The notes: generated by a model not told the origin, from the letters alone. DNA of 64,000 nt from Aldersonia sp. NBC_00410 (GCF_026342035.1 NZ_JAPENM010000004.1:372001-436000), one strand, 5' to 3'. Positions 40,433-50,073 are shown, counted from the stretch's first letter. Numbers and translations are program-made.

Positions 40433-41547
40433 AACGGTCCGGCCTCGCCCAGTGCGACGTCGGGTTTTCGGTCGCGTGGGTCGTCGTCGGTGCCGGCGAG
40501 CTGTGGTTGACCACCGCGTCCCGGCTCCTGACCTCGCTCCGGTGGTTCCTGTGGTTCCGGTGACGAATCCAACTGCCCCACATCGGGTTCGGCCGGCGTC
40601 GCGTCGACCGCGATCGCGGGCTCGTTGCGCGACTGCGGCCCCTGCGCCGACGGGCCTGCCGTCCGGTCGGCCGACTCGGGTCGGTCACCGGTATCCCCGT
40701 GCGGCGTGCCGCCGGGGTCTGCTGCTCCGCCGGGCGGCATCCGAGTTTCGGGCGAGAACGTGTCGGGCGACGCCGCCTGCGGACTCGGGCGCTCCTCATC
40801 TCCCGGCGGATCCGGCGCTGTGGACGGGTCCTCGGACCGTTCGATCAGGCCGGCCCCGATCTCCACGGCCAATTCGCCCGCACCGGCGACGAGCCGGCCC
40901 ACCCCGGACAACACGGCCGATGCCAGACCCGCGGCCTCCGCGTCCACCGACGTCAGCGCCTGGTTCAGCACGCGCACGGTCCCGCCGATCGCGTCGTCGG
41001 CGGCGCGGCAGATGTCGTCGAACACTTCGAGCGACTCGCGCACATGCGGCATGAATACCTGTTCGAGCCATGTGTTGGTGTGCTCGTCGCGCTCGCCGTC
41101 GGACTGGTCGATCATCCGGGCGACGTCGTCGGGCGAGTGACCATCGATGGTGGCGGGAAAGGCCCCAAGTGCCTCGGCGCGGTGGCGCAGCACGCTCCCG
41201 AGGGCGGTCTGCGCCGCGTCGATCGCGTCGACCACTACACGGACCGACGTCAGGGCACGATCCGCGTGATCGAGATTGCGCAACACCGCCTCCTGCGCAC
41301 GTTCGGCCGTCGGGCCACGCCAGTAGTCGGGTAGCGCGTGCACCAGGCGGGCCTGTTCCTGCCACTGCGCGTCCGCCTCGGTGAGCACATGCCGCAACAC
41401 CGCCGCGTCCTCACCGAGGACGGTCGGATCGGCCGCGGACTGCTCGTCTTGTCGCGCCAGGACCTCTGCAATGGTCCGGTCGGTCGGCGCCACCCGGGCC
41501 GCGAGCGGCAGGAACCCGGCGAAATATTCCAATTCCGGGCCGCTCAC
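40429..41547 (-). CDS. Ala/Pro-rich type VII substrate-like protein (Rv3439c-like)
   Basis: A 372-residue protein beginning with a GTG at 41547 ([12 protein letters not shown]). The N-terminal about 230 residues are helical and contain LPDYWRGPTAERAQ, a WxG turn between helices as in WXG100/PPE-type proteins. The C-terminal about 140 residues are rich in Pro, Gly, Asp and Glu and look disordered. It has no signal peptide. Both ends overlap neighbours in GTGA and ATGA. By position between glmS and glmM it matches Rv3439c. Export through an ESX system is an inference. Confidence 0.72.
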   Translation of the reverse strand: MSGPELEYFAGFLPLAARVAPTDRTIAEVLARQDEQSAADPTVLGEDAAVLRHVLTEADAQWQEQARLVHALPDYWRGPTAERAQEAVLRNLDHADRALTSVRVVVDAIDAAQTALGSVLRHRAEALGAFPATIDGHSPDDVARMIDQSDGERDEHTNTWLEQVFMPHVRESLEVFDDICRAADDAIGGTVRVLNQALTSVDAEAAGLASAVLSGVGRLVAGAGELAVEIGAGLIERSEDPSTAPDPPGDEERPSPQAASPDTFSPETRMPPGGAADPGGTPHGDTGDRPESADRTAGPSAQGPQSRNEPAIAVDATPAEPDVGQLDSSPEPQEPPERGQEPGRGGQPQLAGTDDDPRDRKPDVALGEAGPL

Positions 41548-41846
41548 AGCGCGTCTCCCAGCGCCGCGGCGGCGGCCGCATCTCCCAGCGCCGCGGCGGT
41601 GGCATCGTCGACCTCGGTGACGCGATCGACGACGGCGTTCAGTTCGGCCGCGATCACAGCCGTCGACTCCGCCCAACCGGCCAGGGCACGCGCGATCGGG
41701 CCATACCCGGACAGGCCGTCAACAGCGCCGGGCGTGCGCTGTTCGACCATCCGCGCGCATGCGCCGAGCACCGCGGCCGACCGATCGTGCGCTGCCGCGA
41801 GCGCGCGCAACGCACCGGGATCGAGGTTCACCTCCCCGCTCGTCAT
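41544..41846 (-). CDS. EspC-like small helical protein (Rv3440c-like)
   Basis: A 100-residue protein, [20 protein letters not shown] onward, forming two or more alanine-rich helices like EspC/DUF2580 type VII proteins. A central [15 protein letters not shown] takes the turn position. The end is a short duplicated stretch of AAALGDA. Its stop overlaps the GTG of the next gene. It leads a three-gene coupled unit. The assignment to an EspC-like group is by size, helix pattern and synteny with Rv3440c. Confidence 0.68.
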   Translation of the reverse strand: MTSGEVNLDPGALRALAAAHDRSAAVLGACARMVEQRTPGAVDGLSGYGPIARALAGWAESTAVIAAELNAVVDRVTEVDDATAAALGDAAAAAALGDAL

Positions 41847-41959
41847 CGCCCCCCTCCCGCAGTTCGAGACTCTCCTCTCCCAAGCTAGGACGCAGCGCGG
41901 CGAGGTCCGGTTCCGGGCTGGGCGGAACACCCGCGCCACGCCCGGTGTTGTCTTGTGTC

Positions 41960-42988
41960 GTGACTGTTCCACTTTCCGTTCTCGACCTCGCACCCGTCGG
42001 AACCGGTACCTCCATCGGCACCGCGTTGCGCAACTCGATCGCCCTCGCCGAACAGGTGGAAGCGCTCGGCTATCACCGTTTCTGGCTCGCCGAGCACCAC
42101 TCGATGCCTGGTATCGCCAGTGCCGCCCCGGCGGTGATGATCGGCCAGGTCGCCGCGGCCACCGAACGGATCCGAGTCGGCTCGGGCGGGGTCATGCTGC
42201 CCAACCACGCACCGCTGGTCGTCGCCGAACAGTTCGGCACCCTGGATGCGCTGTTCCCCGGCCGGATCGACCTGGGCATCGGTCGTGCGCCCGGCACAGA
42301 CCAAGTCACCGCGCACGCACTGCGCCGCGGGAACGTCGGCGCGGATGATTTCCCGCAGGAACTCGCGCAGCTGCGCGCCTTCGTCGCGGACGATTTCCCC
42401 GCCGACCATCCGTACGCGGCGATCACCGCGGTCCCCGGCCTCGGCGCGGGCTTCGCGATGTGGCTGCTCGGGTCGAGTACCTATAGCGCGCAGGTCGCGG
42501 GGCTGCTCGGTTTGCCATTCGCCTTCGCCCGGCACTTCTCGCCCGCCCAGACCATGCCTGCGCTGCAGGCGTATCGCGCCACGTTCAAACCCTCGACTGT
42601 GCTCGACGAGCCGTACGCGATGGTGACCGTCTCGGTGGTCGCTGCCGACGACGACGAGCACGCCCGGTATCTCGCTGCCCCGCAGAAGCTGGCGATGGCG
42701 CGGCTGCGCGCGGGCAACCCCGGCCGATATCCGACGCCCGAGGAAGCGGCGGCGAATCCGTTGACTCCGGAACAGGAACGGCTACTCGGCGGTATGTCGG
42801 CCGGCGCGATCGTCGGTTCACCCGACACGGTGCGCCGGGAATTGGCGGAACTGCAGGCCGAGACGGCAGCGGACGAAATCATGGTCTCGACCGTCACCCA
42901 CGCCCTGGCGGACCGGCTGCGCTCCTACCGCATCGTCGCCGAAGTGGCACCGGAAGCGCTTGCCAACCAAGCAAGTTCGCGAGTCTGA
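41960..42988 (+). CDS. LLM-class flavin-dependent oxidoreductase
   Basis: A 342-residue luciferase-like monooxygenase family protein. The start [16 protein letters not shown] and [20 protein letters not shown], with the [20 protein letters not shown] strand, are typical of the family that uses FMNH2 or F420. The substrate is unknown. The GTG at 41960 is chosen. Its stop lies directly against the end of the convergent glmM, with no spacer. Confidence 0.88.
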   Translation: MTVPLSVLDLAPVGTGTSIGTALRNSIALAEQVEALGYHRFWLAEHHSMPGIASAAPAVMIGQVAAATERIRVGSGGVMLPNHAPLVVAEQFGTLDALFPGRIDLGIGRAPGTDQVTAHALRRGNVGADDFPQELAQLRAFVADDFPADHPYAAITAVPGLGAGFAMWLLGSSTYSAQVAGLLGLPFAFARHFSPAQTMPALQAYRATFKPSTVLDEPYAMVTVSVVAADDDEHARYLAAPQKLAMARLRAGNPGRYPTPEEAAANPLTPEQERLLGGMSAGAIVGSPDTVRRELAELQAETAADEIMVSTVTHALADRLRSYRIVAEVAPEALANQASSRV

Positions 42989-44320
42989 TTAGACGGCGGC
43001 GACACGCGCGGCGAGCCGATCGGCGAGTTGCTGCGCGAGCTCGATCTCGGCGGCCTCCACCATCACGCGGACGAGTTGCTCGGTTCCGCTGGGGCGCAAT
43101 AGCACCCGGCCGGTGTCACCGAGTCGCCGCTCCGCTTCGGCAACCGCGTCGGCCACCGTCTGGGCGGCAGCGACCGCCGCCTTGTCCGAGACCGGAACGT
43201 TGACCAGCACCTGCGGCAACGTCTGCATGACGGCGGCGAGATCGGCCAACGGCCTACCCGTGTTCGCCATCCGCCGCATCAGCTGCAACGCGGTGAGAAT
43301 GCCGTCCCCGGTGGTCCCGGCCGAAGGAAACACCACGTGCCCGGATTGTTCACCCCCGAGACTGTAACCGCCACTGCGCAATTCATCGAGCACGTAGCGG
43401 TCACCGACCGCAGTGGTCCGCACTTCGATTTCGGCCGCACGCATCGCTATGTGCAGCCCCAGATTGCTCATCACGGTCGCGACGAGGGTTCGCTGGACGA
43501 GTTCGCCGTCCTCGGCCATCGCGAGCGCCAGAATCGCCATGATCGCGTCACCGTCGACGACCGCGCCCGAGGCATCGACCGCGAGGCAGCGGTCCGCGTC
43601 GCCGTCGTGCGCGATACCGATATCGGCGTCGTTGTCGACGACCGCCTTCTGCACCTGCTCGAGGTGGGTCGAACCGCACCGATCGTTGATGTTGAGCCCG
43701 TCCGGCTCGGCGTTGATCGCGATCACGTCCGCCCCGGCGGCTCGATAGGCGGCGGGGCCGACGACCGACGCGGCGCCGTGCGCACAGTCCACGACCAGGG
43801 TGATTCCCGTCAGGTCGGGCACCCCGGTGCGCGCGAGGTGATCGAGGTAGTGCCGTGGCGCCTCGTCGTCGCTGCGGACCCGGCCGATGGCGGCACCCGT
43901 CGGTCCCTGCACGGTCGCGTCGGCCATCGCGGCCTCGATGCGGTCCTCGATGGCATCGTCGAGTTTGTGTCCGCCCGCGGCGAAGATCTTGATGCCGTTG
44001 TCCGGCATGGGATTGTGCGACGCGGAGATCATCACGCCGAGGCAGGCGCCGTAGCGCGCGGTCAGGTAGGCGACGGCGGGCGTGGGTAGCACGCCGACGG
44101 TGACGACGTCGACGCCTGCGGAGGTCAGTCCGGCGACGACGGCGGCCTCGAGCATCTCACCGCTTGCCCTGGGGTCGCGGCCGACGACCGCGATCGAATG
44201 TTCGATGTCGTGCCGGGACAGTACCCGGGCGGCGGCGGCCCCGATGCGCATCGCCAGCTCCGGCGTGAGCGACGCGTTCGCCAGCCCGCGGACTCCATCC
44301 GTACCGAACAACCGACCCAT
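42989..44320 (-). CDS. glmM: Phosphoglucosamine mutase
   Basis: A 443-residue alpha-phosphohexomutase that converts glucosamine-6-phosphate to the 1-phosphate for UDP-GlcNAc synthesis. The phosphoserine is S101 ([12 protein letters not shown]). The metal loop DGDADR and the C-terminal phosphate-binding [12 protein letters not shown] are present. Located downstream of rplM-rpsI, 79 nt after rpsI, with a hairpin between. Confidence 0.96.
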   Translation of the reverse strand: MGRLFGTDGVRGLANASLTPELAMRIGAAAARVLSRHDIEHSIAVVGRDPRASGEMLEAAVVAGLTSAGVDVVTVGVLPTPAVAYLTARYGACLGVMISASHNPMPDNGIKIFAAGGHKLDDAIEDRIEAAMADATVQGPTGAAIGRVRSDDEAPRHYLDHLARTGVPDLTGITLVVDCAHGAASVVGPAAYRAAGADVIAINAEPDGLNINDRCGSTHLEQVQKAVVDNDADIGIAHDGDADRCLAVDASGAVVDGDAIMAILALAMAEDGELVQRTLVATVMSNLGLHIAMRAAEIEVRTTAVGDRYVLDELRSGGYSLGGEQSGHVVFPSAGTTGDGILTALQLMRRMANTGRPLADLAAVMQTLPQVLVNVPVSDKAAVAAAQTVADAVAEAERRLGDTGRVLLRPSGTEQLVRVMVEAAEIELAQQLADRLAARVAAV

Positions 44321-44345
44321 GAACGACCTCCCGGGGCAGAAACGA

Positions 44346-44382
44346 CGAGCAGGCGCCCGAATGAGTATCGGACGCCTGCTCG
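44346..44382. terminator. Terminator after rplM-rpsI
   Basis: CGAGCAGGCG pairs with its complement, extended by CCG/CGG around one mismatch, with a 9-nt loop. On the minus strand it is followed by TCGTTTCTG. It lies 18 nt past the rpsI stop and before glmM. Confidence 0.75.
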
Positions 44383-44399
44383 CGGGAATTACTTTCGCG

Positions 44400-44912
44400 T
44401 CAGCGCTTGCTGTACTGCGGCGCCTTACGGGCCTTCTTCAGGCCGTACTTCTTGCGCTCCGTGGCACGCGGGTCACGGGTGAGGAACCCGGCACGCTTGA
44501 GCGCGGGACGATCCTCGGCAGTCACCTCGATGAGCGCGCGCGCGATCGCCAGGCGCAGCGCGCCGGCCTGACCGGACGGGCCGCCGCCGTGCAGGCGGGC
44601 GTGCACATCGAAGATCTCGGTGCGCTCGACGGTCACCAGCGGGGCCTTGACCAGCTGCTGGTGCACCTTGTTCGGGAAGTAGTCCTCGAGGGTGCGGCCG
44701 TTCAGCGTGAACTGACCGGTGCCCGGCATCAGGCGGATGCGGACGACCGCCTCCTTGCGACGGCCGACGGTCTGCACCGGGCGGTCGATGAGGACGGGGT
44801 GGGGCGCGGCGATGGTCTCCTCGGGCGCGGCTTCGGCCACGTACTCCTCGGTGACGACTTCGACAGCGGCCTCTTCGGCGGGCTCGGTCACATTTTCCTC
44901 CGGCGCGGTCAC
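44400..44912 (-). CDS. rpsI: Ribosomal protein S9
   Basis: A 170-residue protein, longer than the about 130-residue core because of an acidic N-terminal extension of about 40 residues (Glu/Ala/Val-rich), as in other Mycobacteriales. The core shows [13 protein letters not shown] and the end KAPQYSKR, whose tail reaches the P-site tRNA. It starts with GTG overlapping the rplM stop in a GTGA. Confidence 0.96.
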   Translation of the reverse strand: MTAPEENVTEPAEEAAVEVVTEEYVAEAAPEETIAAPHPVLIDRPVQTVGRRKEAVVRIRLMPGTGQFTLNGRTLEDYFPNKVHQQLVKAPLVTVERTEIFDVHARLHGGGPSGQAGALRLAIARALIEVTAEDRPALKRAGFLTRDPRATERKKYGLKKARKAPQYSKR

Positions 44913-45352
44913 TGGGCCACCTGCTTGATCTCGAACGGCACCGGCTGTTGCGCGGTGTGGGGATGGGTCGGGCCCGCGTAGACCTTCAGCTTGCCGCTGA
45001 TCGCGCGACCGAGCTTATTCTTCGGGATCATGCCGACGACGGCCTTCTCCACGAGACGGTCGGGACGGGTCTCGAGCACCTGGCCGACAGAGCGCGACTT
45101 GAGCCCACCCGGGTAGCCGGAGTGTTGGTGCAGGAACTTGTTGTCCCGCTTGTTGCCGCTGATGGCAACCTTCTCCGCGTTGATGATGATGACGTAATCG
45201 CCACCGTCGACGTTCGGTGCGTAGGTCGGCTTGGTCTTGCCACGCAGCAGATTCGCTGCCTGGACGGCGAGACGGCCGAGGACTACGTCAGTGGCATCGA
45301 TGACGTACCACTGACGGGTGACGTCTCCAGCCTTCGGGCTGTACGTAGGCAC
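44909..45352 (-). CDS. rplM: Ribosomal protein L13
   Basis: A 147-residue protein with [27 protein letters not shown] and [11 protein letters not shown] motifs. The GTG at 45352 gives the exact family length in this order; the frame extends upstream to 45388. AGGGAAGC precedes it. Cotranscribed with rpsI. Confidence 0.96.
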   Translation of the reverse strand: MPTYSPKAGDVTRQWYVIDATDVVLGRLAVQAANLLRGKTKPTYAPNVDGGDYVIIINAEKVAISGNKRDNKFLHQHSGYPGGLKSRSVGQVLETRPDRLVEKAVVGMIPKNKLGRAISGKLKVYAGPTHPHTAQQPVPFEIKQVAQ

Positions 45353-45511
45353 AGTGCTTCCCTGTCTGTTGTCGGTGTTGCCAGCCAAGCGAGCGATCGA
45401 GGTGATCCCGGCGGCCGGGTTAGACCCGGGCCTCGTGTTACGACGGACACGAAAGAATGCCCGGCGTACCGCACGCCAACCGGCAACGATACCGGTCGCG
45501 GCGTTGCGCGG

Positions 45512-45798
45512 TCAAAACGAGCGGGCGGTCGAGCTCCCGGCGCGCTGCGTACCCAGTGCTGCGGCGAGCTGCTCGACGCCCCAGTCCAGCTCGGCACCCT
45601 CGATCACCAGCGGCGGAGCGATTCGGTTCGTGCCCTCGTGCGCATCCTTGGCCGGTACGCCGCGGGCGAGCAAACCGCACGCAGATCACGCGCGAGCACG
45701 TAGATGTCCGGCACGACGCCTGCGTGGTCGCAGTTGTGCGCGCTATGGGCTTCGGCGGCTGCCAGTGCCGTGGCCATCGCATCGCGGACCGCAGTCAT
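45512..45798 (-). pseudogene. rocD: Ornithine aminotransferase remnant (internally deleted, frameshifted)
   Basis: Only 287 nt remain of a gene that is normally about 1.2 kb. The first frame starts at ATG 45798, overlapping the stop of the upstream amidinohydrolase in an ATGA, and encodes AVRDAMATALAAAEAHSAHN, like the N-terminus of RocD (EAHSAHNY). After about RAVC a different frame encodes LLARGVPAKDAHEGTNRIAP followed by PLVIEGAELDWGVEQLAAAL, the family's C-terminal end. The central PLP-binding part is missing. The downstream frame ends in TGA at 45512. In M. tuberculosis the DDAH-like Rv2323c is followed by a split rocD, so this pair is a relic of that operon. Confidence 0.75.
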
Positions 45799-46691
45799 CG
45801 CAATTCCACCCCGGCGGAGCCGCGCGAACCGCCTGCGGCAGAGCCGCGCAATTCCATTGTGGCGCATTTGATTCCACCACCAGACTTGCGAAACTCGGCG
45901 AAATCCACTGGTACCGGCTGGAATCCGATGTCCCGTAGTTGATCGGCGAGGCCCGTCGCCTGCGCGGCCAGCACCACGTGGTAGCCGTCGCTGACGAGAT
46001 TCAGCCCGAGCCACGCCGTGTCGGCCTCGTCGGCAATGACCGCGTTCGGAAATCTCTCGCGCAACAGCGTCAGGCTGTCCGGGGCGAACGCCTTCGGCAG
46101 GTACGCGATAGTGGCGTCGTCGAGTACACCGAGCGCCGTGTTGAGGTGGTAGTAGGTCGGATCGATCAAATTCAGGGTGAGCACTTCCCTACCCAGCCGT
46201 GCGCCGACCTCGGCATGCGCGCGCGGGTCCGACCGAAAACCGGTGCCGGCGAGGATCGTCGAACCGACGACGAGGAAATCGCCCTCCCCTTCGTTGACGA
46301 ACTCGGGTGCCGCGGCCTCCGGATGCCCGTTGGCCCGCAACCAATTCAGCACATGACCGGCCTCGGCAGCGCGGTGCGGCGAACGGTACCGCGCGCCCAC
46401 AGCGACGCCGTCGACGACGAGGCCGCTATCGGTGACAAAAACCATATCGGGCAGGCCCGCGACGGGTTCGACGATCGACACGTCATGGCCGAGCGATCGG
46501 TAGGTGCGCACCAGGTCCAGCCACTGATGCATGGCCAGTTCCGTGTCGACCCGCACAGCGGGGTCCATCCAGTCGTTGATCGCGTAGACCACGTCGAAGT
46601 AGGTCGGTGGGCACATCAGGTAGGCGCGCTTCGTGGCGCGGCGTAGGGCAGAACGCGGCGACGGCGACGGCTCCGGGGCGGTCAGGGTCAT
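45795..46691 (-). CDS. Amidinotransferase-family hydrolase (DDAH-like)
   Basis: A 298-residue penteins-fold protein. The likely catalytic Cys is C276 (GGGIKCATMEL) and His is H182 (YYHLNTAL); NEGEGDF and the FVTDSGLVV strand are also typical. Such enzymes hydrolyse dimethylarginine, arginine or citrulline-like guanidines. It is the Rv2323c type, which normally pairs with rocD in arginine/ornithine breakdown. The ATG at 46691 is chosen over 46751. After the catalytic region a low-complexity tail with a duplicated RGSA-type segment follows. Which guanidine it uses cannot be decided. Confidence 0.84.
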   Translation of the reverse strand: MTLTAPEPSPSPRSALRRATKRAYLMCPPTYFDVVYAINDWMDPAVRVDTELAMHQWLDLVRTYRSLGHDVSIVEPVAGLPDMVFVTDSGLVVDGVAVGARYRSPHRAAEAGHVLNWLRANGHPEAAAPEFVNEGEGDFLVVGSTILAGTGFRSDPRAHAEVGARLGREVLTLNLIDPTYYHLNTALGVLDDATIAYLPKAFAPDSLTLLRERFPNAVIADEADTAWLGLNLVSDGYHVVLAAQATGLADQLRDIGFQPVPVDFAEFRKSGGGIKCATMELRGSAAGGSRGSAGVELR

Positions 46692-46872
46692 GGTCGGCCC
46701 CTCTCGTACAGCGGTGCATCCAGTATGGAAACTCCGAGTGGGATCGAGCAATCACACCAGCTGCGTGTCCGCGTCGCATCCTGGACGAATTCGCACCGGC
46801 CCGCGCCAAAGCCCCACCTCGACGCGGTCGGTAGGCGCAGGATTGCAGGTAGTGCACCCGAAGGGGGTGGCG

Positions 46873-47247
46873 ATGGCAATCGATCTGACCGTCGAACTCG
46901 ACGACCGACCCGGCGAACTGGCCCGCCTCGGCGACATGCTCGGTAAGTCCGGGGTGAACATCGCCGGTTTCTGCGCCGTCACCCGCGGCGGCGGCATCGC
47001 CGAGGTCCACCTTCTGGTCGACGACGCGGGCCCCGCCTTCGCAGCGCTGCAGGACGCCGGGATCCAGATCACCGAGGAGCAGGAAGTCATCGTCCATGAC
47101 GTGGACGACCGTCCCGGCGCGCTCGGCGACGTCGCCCACCGTCTCGGCGACGCGGGGGTGAGCATCACCACCGCCTACCTCGCGACCAACACCCGCCTGG
47201 TGCTTGCCGCCGACAATCTCGGCGAGGCCCGCGACGCGCTGTTCTGA
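46873..47247 (+). CDS. Tandem ACT-domain protein
   Basis: A 124-residue protein of two ACT domains (about residues 1-66 and 67-124). Each has the DxPGxLxxL-like turn: ELDDRPGELARLG and DVDDRPGALGDVA. ACT domains bind amino acids and often act as regulators. It has no catalytic part. AAGGGGG is placed 5-6 nt before the ATG. A stand-alone pair can serve as an amino acid sensor, but no partner is indicated apart from the adjacent amidinohydrolase, which is divergent. Confidence 0.85.
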   Translation: MAIDLTVELDDRPGELARLGDMLGKSGVNIAGFCAVTRGGGIAEVHLLVDDAGPAFAALQDAGIQITEEQEVIVHDVDDRPGALGDVAHRLGDAGVSITTAYLATNTRLVLAADNLGEARDALF

Positions 47248-47377
47248 CTCGCGCTCGTTCGGCTCGCGCACGTTCGACTCGATTGCCGGCGCACCTTGCG
47301 AACCCACCGGTAGCGGAGCATCGTCGAGAGCGACTGGTGGCGCCACCGGGGCGCCGCCCCGACCGGAGGGAATTCCC

Positions 47378-47998
47378 GTGTTCGCACGTTCCACCACAGT
47401 CGTCGCGCATCCGGATTCCATCGACGCCGGTATCCGGCACGTTCAGAACGAAGTCATGCCCATGCTGGCGGACCTGCCGGGCTGCGTCGGCTTGTCCATG
47501 CTTGTCGACCGGCAGTCCCGTCGCTGCATCGTCACCAGTTCGTGGCAGTCCGAGTCGGACATGCGTGCCACCGAGGCGCAGCTCCATGCGGTCCGCACGC
47601 GTGCCGCCGAGGCGCTCGGCGGGCGTCCACAGGTTGACGAATGGGAGATCGCCGCGTTGCATCGCAACCATCGGTCGCAGCACGGCGCGTGTGTGCGGAG
47701 CACCTGGTTCCGCGTCGACCCGCCGAAGCTCGATCGGGCGGTGGACGTATTCAAACTGGCGTCGTTGCCCGAACTCGAAGCGCTGGAAGGCTTTTGCAGC
47801 GCCAGCCTGATGATCGACCGGGAATCCGGCATCGCGGTGTCCTCGGTGACCTACGACAGCTTCTCGGCAATGGAGCGCACGCGCAGCGCCGCAGGCACGA
47901 TCCGGGAGGCCGGTACCGCGGAAGCTGGTGCGGACGTGCTCGAGGTGTGCGAGTTCGACCTGACCCTCGCCCACCTGCACGTGCCCGAACTGGTTTGA
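47378..47998 (+). CDS. ABM-fold (antibiotic biosynthesis monooxygenase-like) protein
   Basis: A 206-residue protein of two ferredoxin-like ABM repeats. The first has MLADLPGCVGLSMLVDRQSR and CIVTSSWQSESDM; the second has LEGFCSASLMIDRESGIAVSS. Both repeats carry a cysteine or serine on the same strand. Proteins of this fold include monooxygenases, heme-degrading enzymes and non-catalytic stress proteins. The GTG start at 47378 is preceded by GGAGGG. It follows the ACT protein by 130 nt on the same strand. Confidence 0.78.
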   Translation: MFARSTTVVAHPDSIDAGIRHVQNEVMPMLADLPGCVGLSMLVDRQSRRCIVTSSWQSESDMRATEAQLHAVRTRAAEALGGRPQVDEWEIAALHRNHRSQHGACVRSTWFRVDPPKLDRAVDVFKLASLPELEALEGFCSASLMIDRESGIAVSSVTYDSFSAMERTRSAAGTIREAGTAEAGADVLEVCEFDLTLAHLHVPELV

Positions 47999-48010
47999 GA
48001 TCGACTACGG

Positions 48011-48433
48011 CTACCTGTTCTTCGCGGTCACCCGGCGGTTCTCCTTCTTGATCGCCGAGACCAACTCGGCCTTCCTCATGGTCGAACGCCCGGAGATGTC
48101 GAGCTTCTTGGCGACCTCCATGAGGTGCTTCTTGCTCGCGTTCGCGTTCACACCCTCGGCGGTCTTGCCCTTCGCATTGGGCCCGCCGCTGCGGGCGCGC
48201 TCGTCGGAAGGCCCCTTCTTGGGCTTGCGCTCCCAGTGATCGCCGACCTTCTCGTACTTCCGCTTGAGCGTCGCGTAGGCGACCCGGTGCGCGCGTTCGC
48301 CCTCGCCGTACTCGTCGGCCGCGGCGTCGTGCGCCTTCGCGAAGGTCCGCTGCGCCTTCGGTTTGGATTTCTTCAGCGTGCTCGGCAGTTCGCTCTTGCG
48401 TACCTTGCCGCTTTTCTTCGCCATCTTCGGCAT
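48011..48433 (-). CDS. ChaB/Rho N-terminal domain protein
   Basis: A 140-residue, very basic protein. The first part is ChaB-like (SELPSTLKKSKPKAQRTFAK and AYATLKRKYEKVGDHW). A Lys/Gly/Ser linker follows, then a C-terminal Rho_N (SAP-like) nucleic-acid-binding motif KKHLMEVAKKLDISGRSTMR, followed by KAELVSAI. The basic charge and Rho_N domain suggest DNA or RNA binding. The ATG at 48433 is preceded by GAAAGGA. It is located next to the cinA-type gene on the same strand. Function unknown. Confidence 0.82.
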   Translation of the reverse strand: MPKMAKKSGKVRKSELPSTLKKSKPKAQRTFAKAHDAAADEYGEGERAHRVAYATLKRKYEKVGDHWERKPKKGPSDERARSGGPNAKGKTAEGVNANASKKHLMEVAKKLDISGRSTMRKAELVSAIKKENRRVTAKNR

Positions 48434-48470
48434 GTCGGTCCTTTCGTTCCGTGTCACTTCTCGTTCCGTG

Positions 48471-48959
48471 TCACTTCCGCGCCGGTGTCGACGCTTGGAC
48501 ATAGTCGAGCAACAATTCGAGCGCCGCATCAATCGTTCGATCCACGATTTCCTCCGGCTCGCCGTCGAAGTTGGCCAGGATCGCTTCGTTACCTTCCGGT
48601 CCGGTGACCGCGAGCCACACGGTGCCGGGTTTTGCGTCCTCCTGGCTCTGCGGCCCGGCCTCCCCGGTCACGGCGACCGAATAGTCGGCACCGAGCAACC
48701 TGGCGGCGTTGGCGGCGAGGTACTGCGCACACGCTTTGCTCACCACCGGGCAGTCCGGGATCGACAGCAGCGAGCGCTTGACTTCCTCCGCATACGCGAC
48801 GATCCCGCCGCGATACCACGTGCCGGCCTCGGGTGCGGCCGCCAACGTCGCCGAGATCCGGCCACCGGTCAAGGATTCGGCGACTCCCACGGTTCGACCG
48901 GACTCGACCATGAACCGCGCAACGGTGTGCGCACGTTCGGTGCGCTGCTGATCACTCAC
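48471..48959 (-). CDS. CinA C-terminal domain amidase (nicotinamide-nucleotide amidase type)
   Basis: A 162-residue stand-alone CinA-C/PncC domain. VGVAESLTGGRISATLA (about residues 24-40) holds the catalytic Ser/Thr region, and SVAVTGEAGPQ and PGTVWLAV are typical. PncC deamidates NMN in pyridine nucleotide recycling. The GTG at 48959 gives the usual length; the open frame extends to 49037. A glutamate stands where many family members have GIAGP (here GEAGP). Confidence 0.86.
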   Translation of the reverse strand: MSDQQRTERAHTVARFMVESGRTVGVAESLTGGRISATLAAAPEAGTWYRGGIVAYAEEVKRSLLSIPDCPVVSKACAQYLAANAARLLGADYSVAVTGEAGPQSQEDAKPGTVWLAVTGPEGNEAILANFDGEPEEIVDRTIDAALELLLDYVQASTPARK

Positions 48960-49071
48960 GAAGGCGCGGTACCCGCCTGCGACCCCGCAGAAACGGATCT
49001 GCGGCGTCGTCGCGGCACAACCGCCTGGGCAGGGCACGTTTCGACCGCAGGCATCGGGGTATCACCGAGCC

Positions 49072-50073
49072 ATGTCGCCGATCGCCACTCCGTCTTTGCC
49101 CCGCTCGCGCGGCCCGTTGTCGCATGCGCTGATCTCGACAATCGCCGGTGAGGCGCCGCATGCCCAGACTTTCCCCGTGCCGCACCCGGTCATTGCCGAT
49201 CCGCTCGGCGCGGACGCGCAGCTGGCCCTGTATATCTGCTACGAGCTGCACTACCACGGGTTTTCCGGCGTCGATGATGGCTGGGAATGGGACCCGGGGC
49301 TGCTCGCCTTCCGGCACGAGCTCGAGGATCAGTTCCTCGCCACGCTGCGCGGGCAGACCTCCGGCGCCAACGACGCCACGGCGGCGCTGGACCGACTCGC
49401 GGTGGAACCGCAGCAGGGGTCCGGGCTGTCGGATTACCTGTCCGAGCGCGGGACCTGGGTGCAGATGCGTGAGTTCTTCGCGCACCGCTCGCTCTACCAC
49501 CTCAAGGAAGGCGACCCGCATGCCTGGGTGATCCCGCGCCTTTCCGGTGCAGCGAAGGCAGCGCTGGTCGCGGTGGAGTTCGACGAATACGGCGGCGGAC
49601 GGGTCGAGCGCATGCACTCGACGCTGTTCGCCAACCTGCTGCGCGAGGCCGGCATGAGCTCGCGCTACCTCGCCTACCTCGATTGCGTCCCGCCGGAATC
49701 GCTCGCGACGGTGAACTTCATGTCGCTGTGCGGACTGCACCGCAACCTGCGCGCCGCGCTGGTGGGACTGTTCGCCGCCACCGAAATCACCACTGCGCCC
49801 AGCGCTCGTCGCATCGTCGCCGGACTGACCCGGCTCGGCGCTCCACGGGCGTGCCGGCACTTCTACACCGAGCACATCGAGGCCGACGCCGTGCACGAGC
49901 AGATTCTTCGACATGACATCGTGGCGCAGATGATCCAAGACGACCCGAAATGCGAGGGCGACATCGTCTTTGGGATCGAGGCATCCGAGCTTCTCGAGCA
50001 GCGCCTGGCACGGTTCGTGCTCGACAAGTGGAATCGCGAACTCAGTTCGCTGATGCCCGTCGCGGGCGGCTGA
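49072..50073 (+). CDS. Iron-containing redox enzyme family protein (heme-oxygenase-like)
   Basis: A 333-residue all-helical protein of the heme-oxygenase-like diiron type. Candidate metal ligands are CYELHYHGF (about residue 60), VEFDEYGGG (about 167) and the pair HFYTEHIEADAVHE (about 263-276). Members oxidise or cleave small substrates; the substrate here is unknown. Its stop abuts the stop of the convergent CDGSH gene, and this pair is a common neighbourhood in Mycobacteriales, so a shared redox role is likely. Confidence 0.84.
   Translation: MSPIATPSLPRSRGPLSHALISTIAGEAPHAQTFPVPHPVIADPLGADAQLALYICYELHYHGFSGVDDGWEWDPGLLAFRHELEDQFLATLRGQTSGANDATAALDRLAVEPQQGSGLSDYLSERGTWVQMREFFAHRSLYHLKEGDPHAWVIPRLSGAAKAALVAVEFDEYGGGRVERMHSTLFANLLREAGMSSRYLAYLDCVPPESLATVNFMSLCGLHRNLRAALVGLFAATEITTAPSARRIVAGLTRLGAPRACRHFYTEHIEADAVHEQILRHDIVAQMIQDDPKCEGDIVFGIEASELLEQRLARFVLDKWNRELSSLMPVAGG

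Noticed and set aside
45604-45798. Short protein of 65 residues after the amidinohydrolase as a real gene
   Set aside because: The residues before and after the shift match the two ends of ornithine aminotransferase, so a broken gene explains it better. Programmed frameshifting was considered, but the catalytic middle is absent.
47248-47377. Tandem CTCGTTCG-like repeats as an element
   Set aside because: Only two short imperfect copies of about 15 bp; within expectation for high-GC intergenic DNA.
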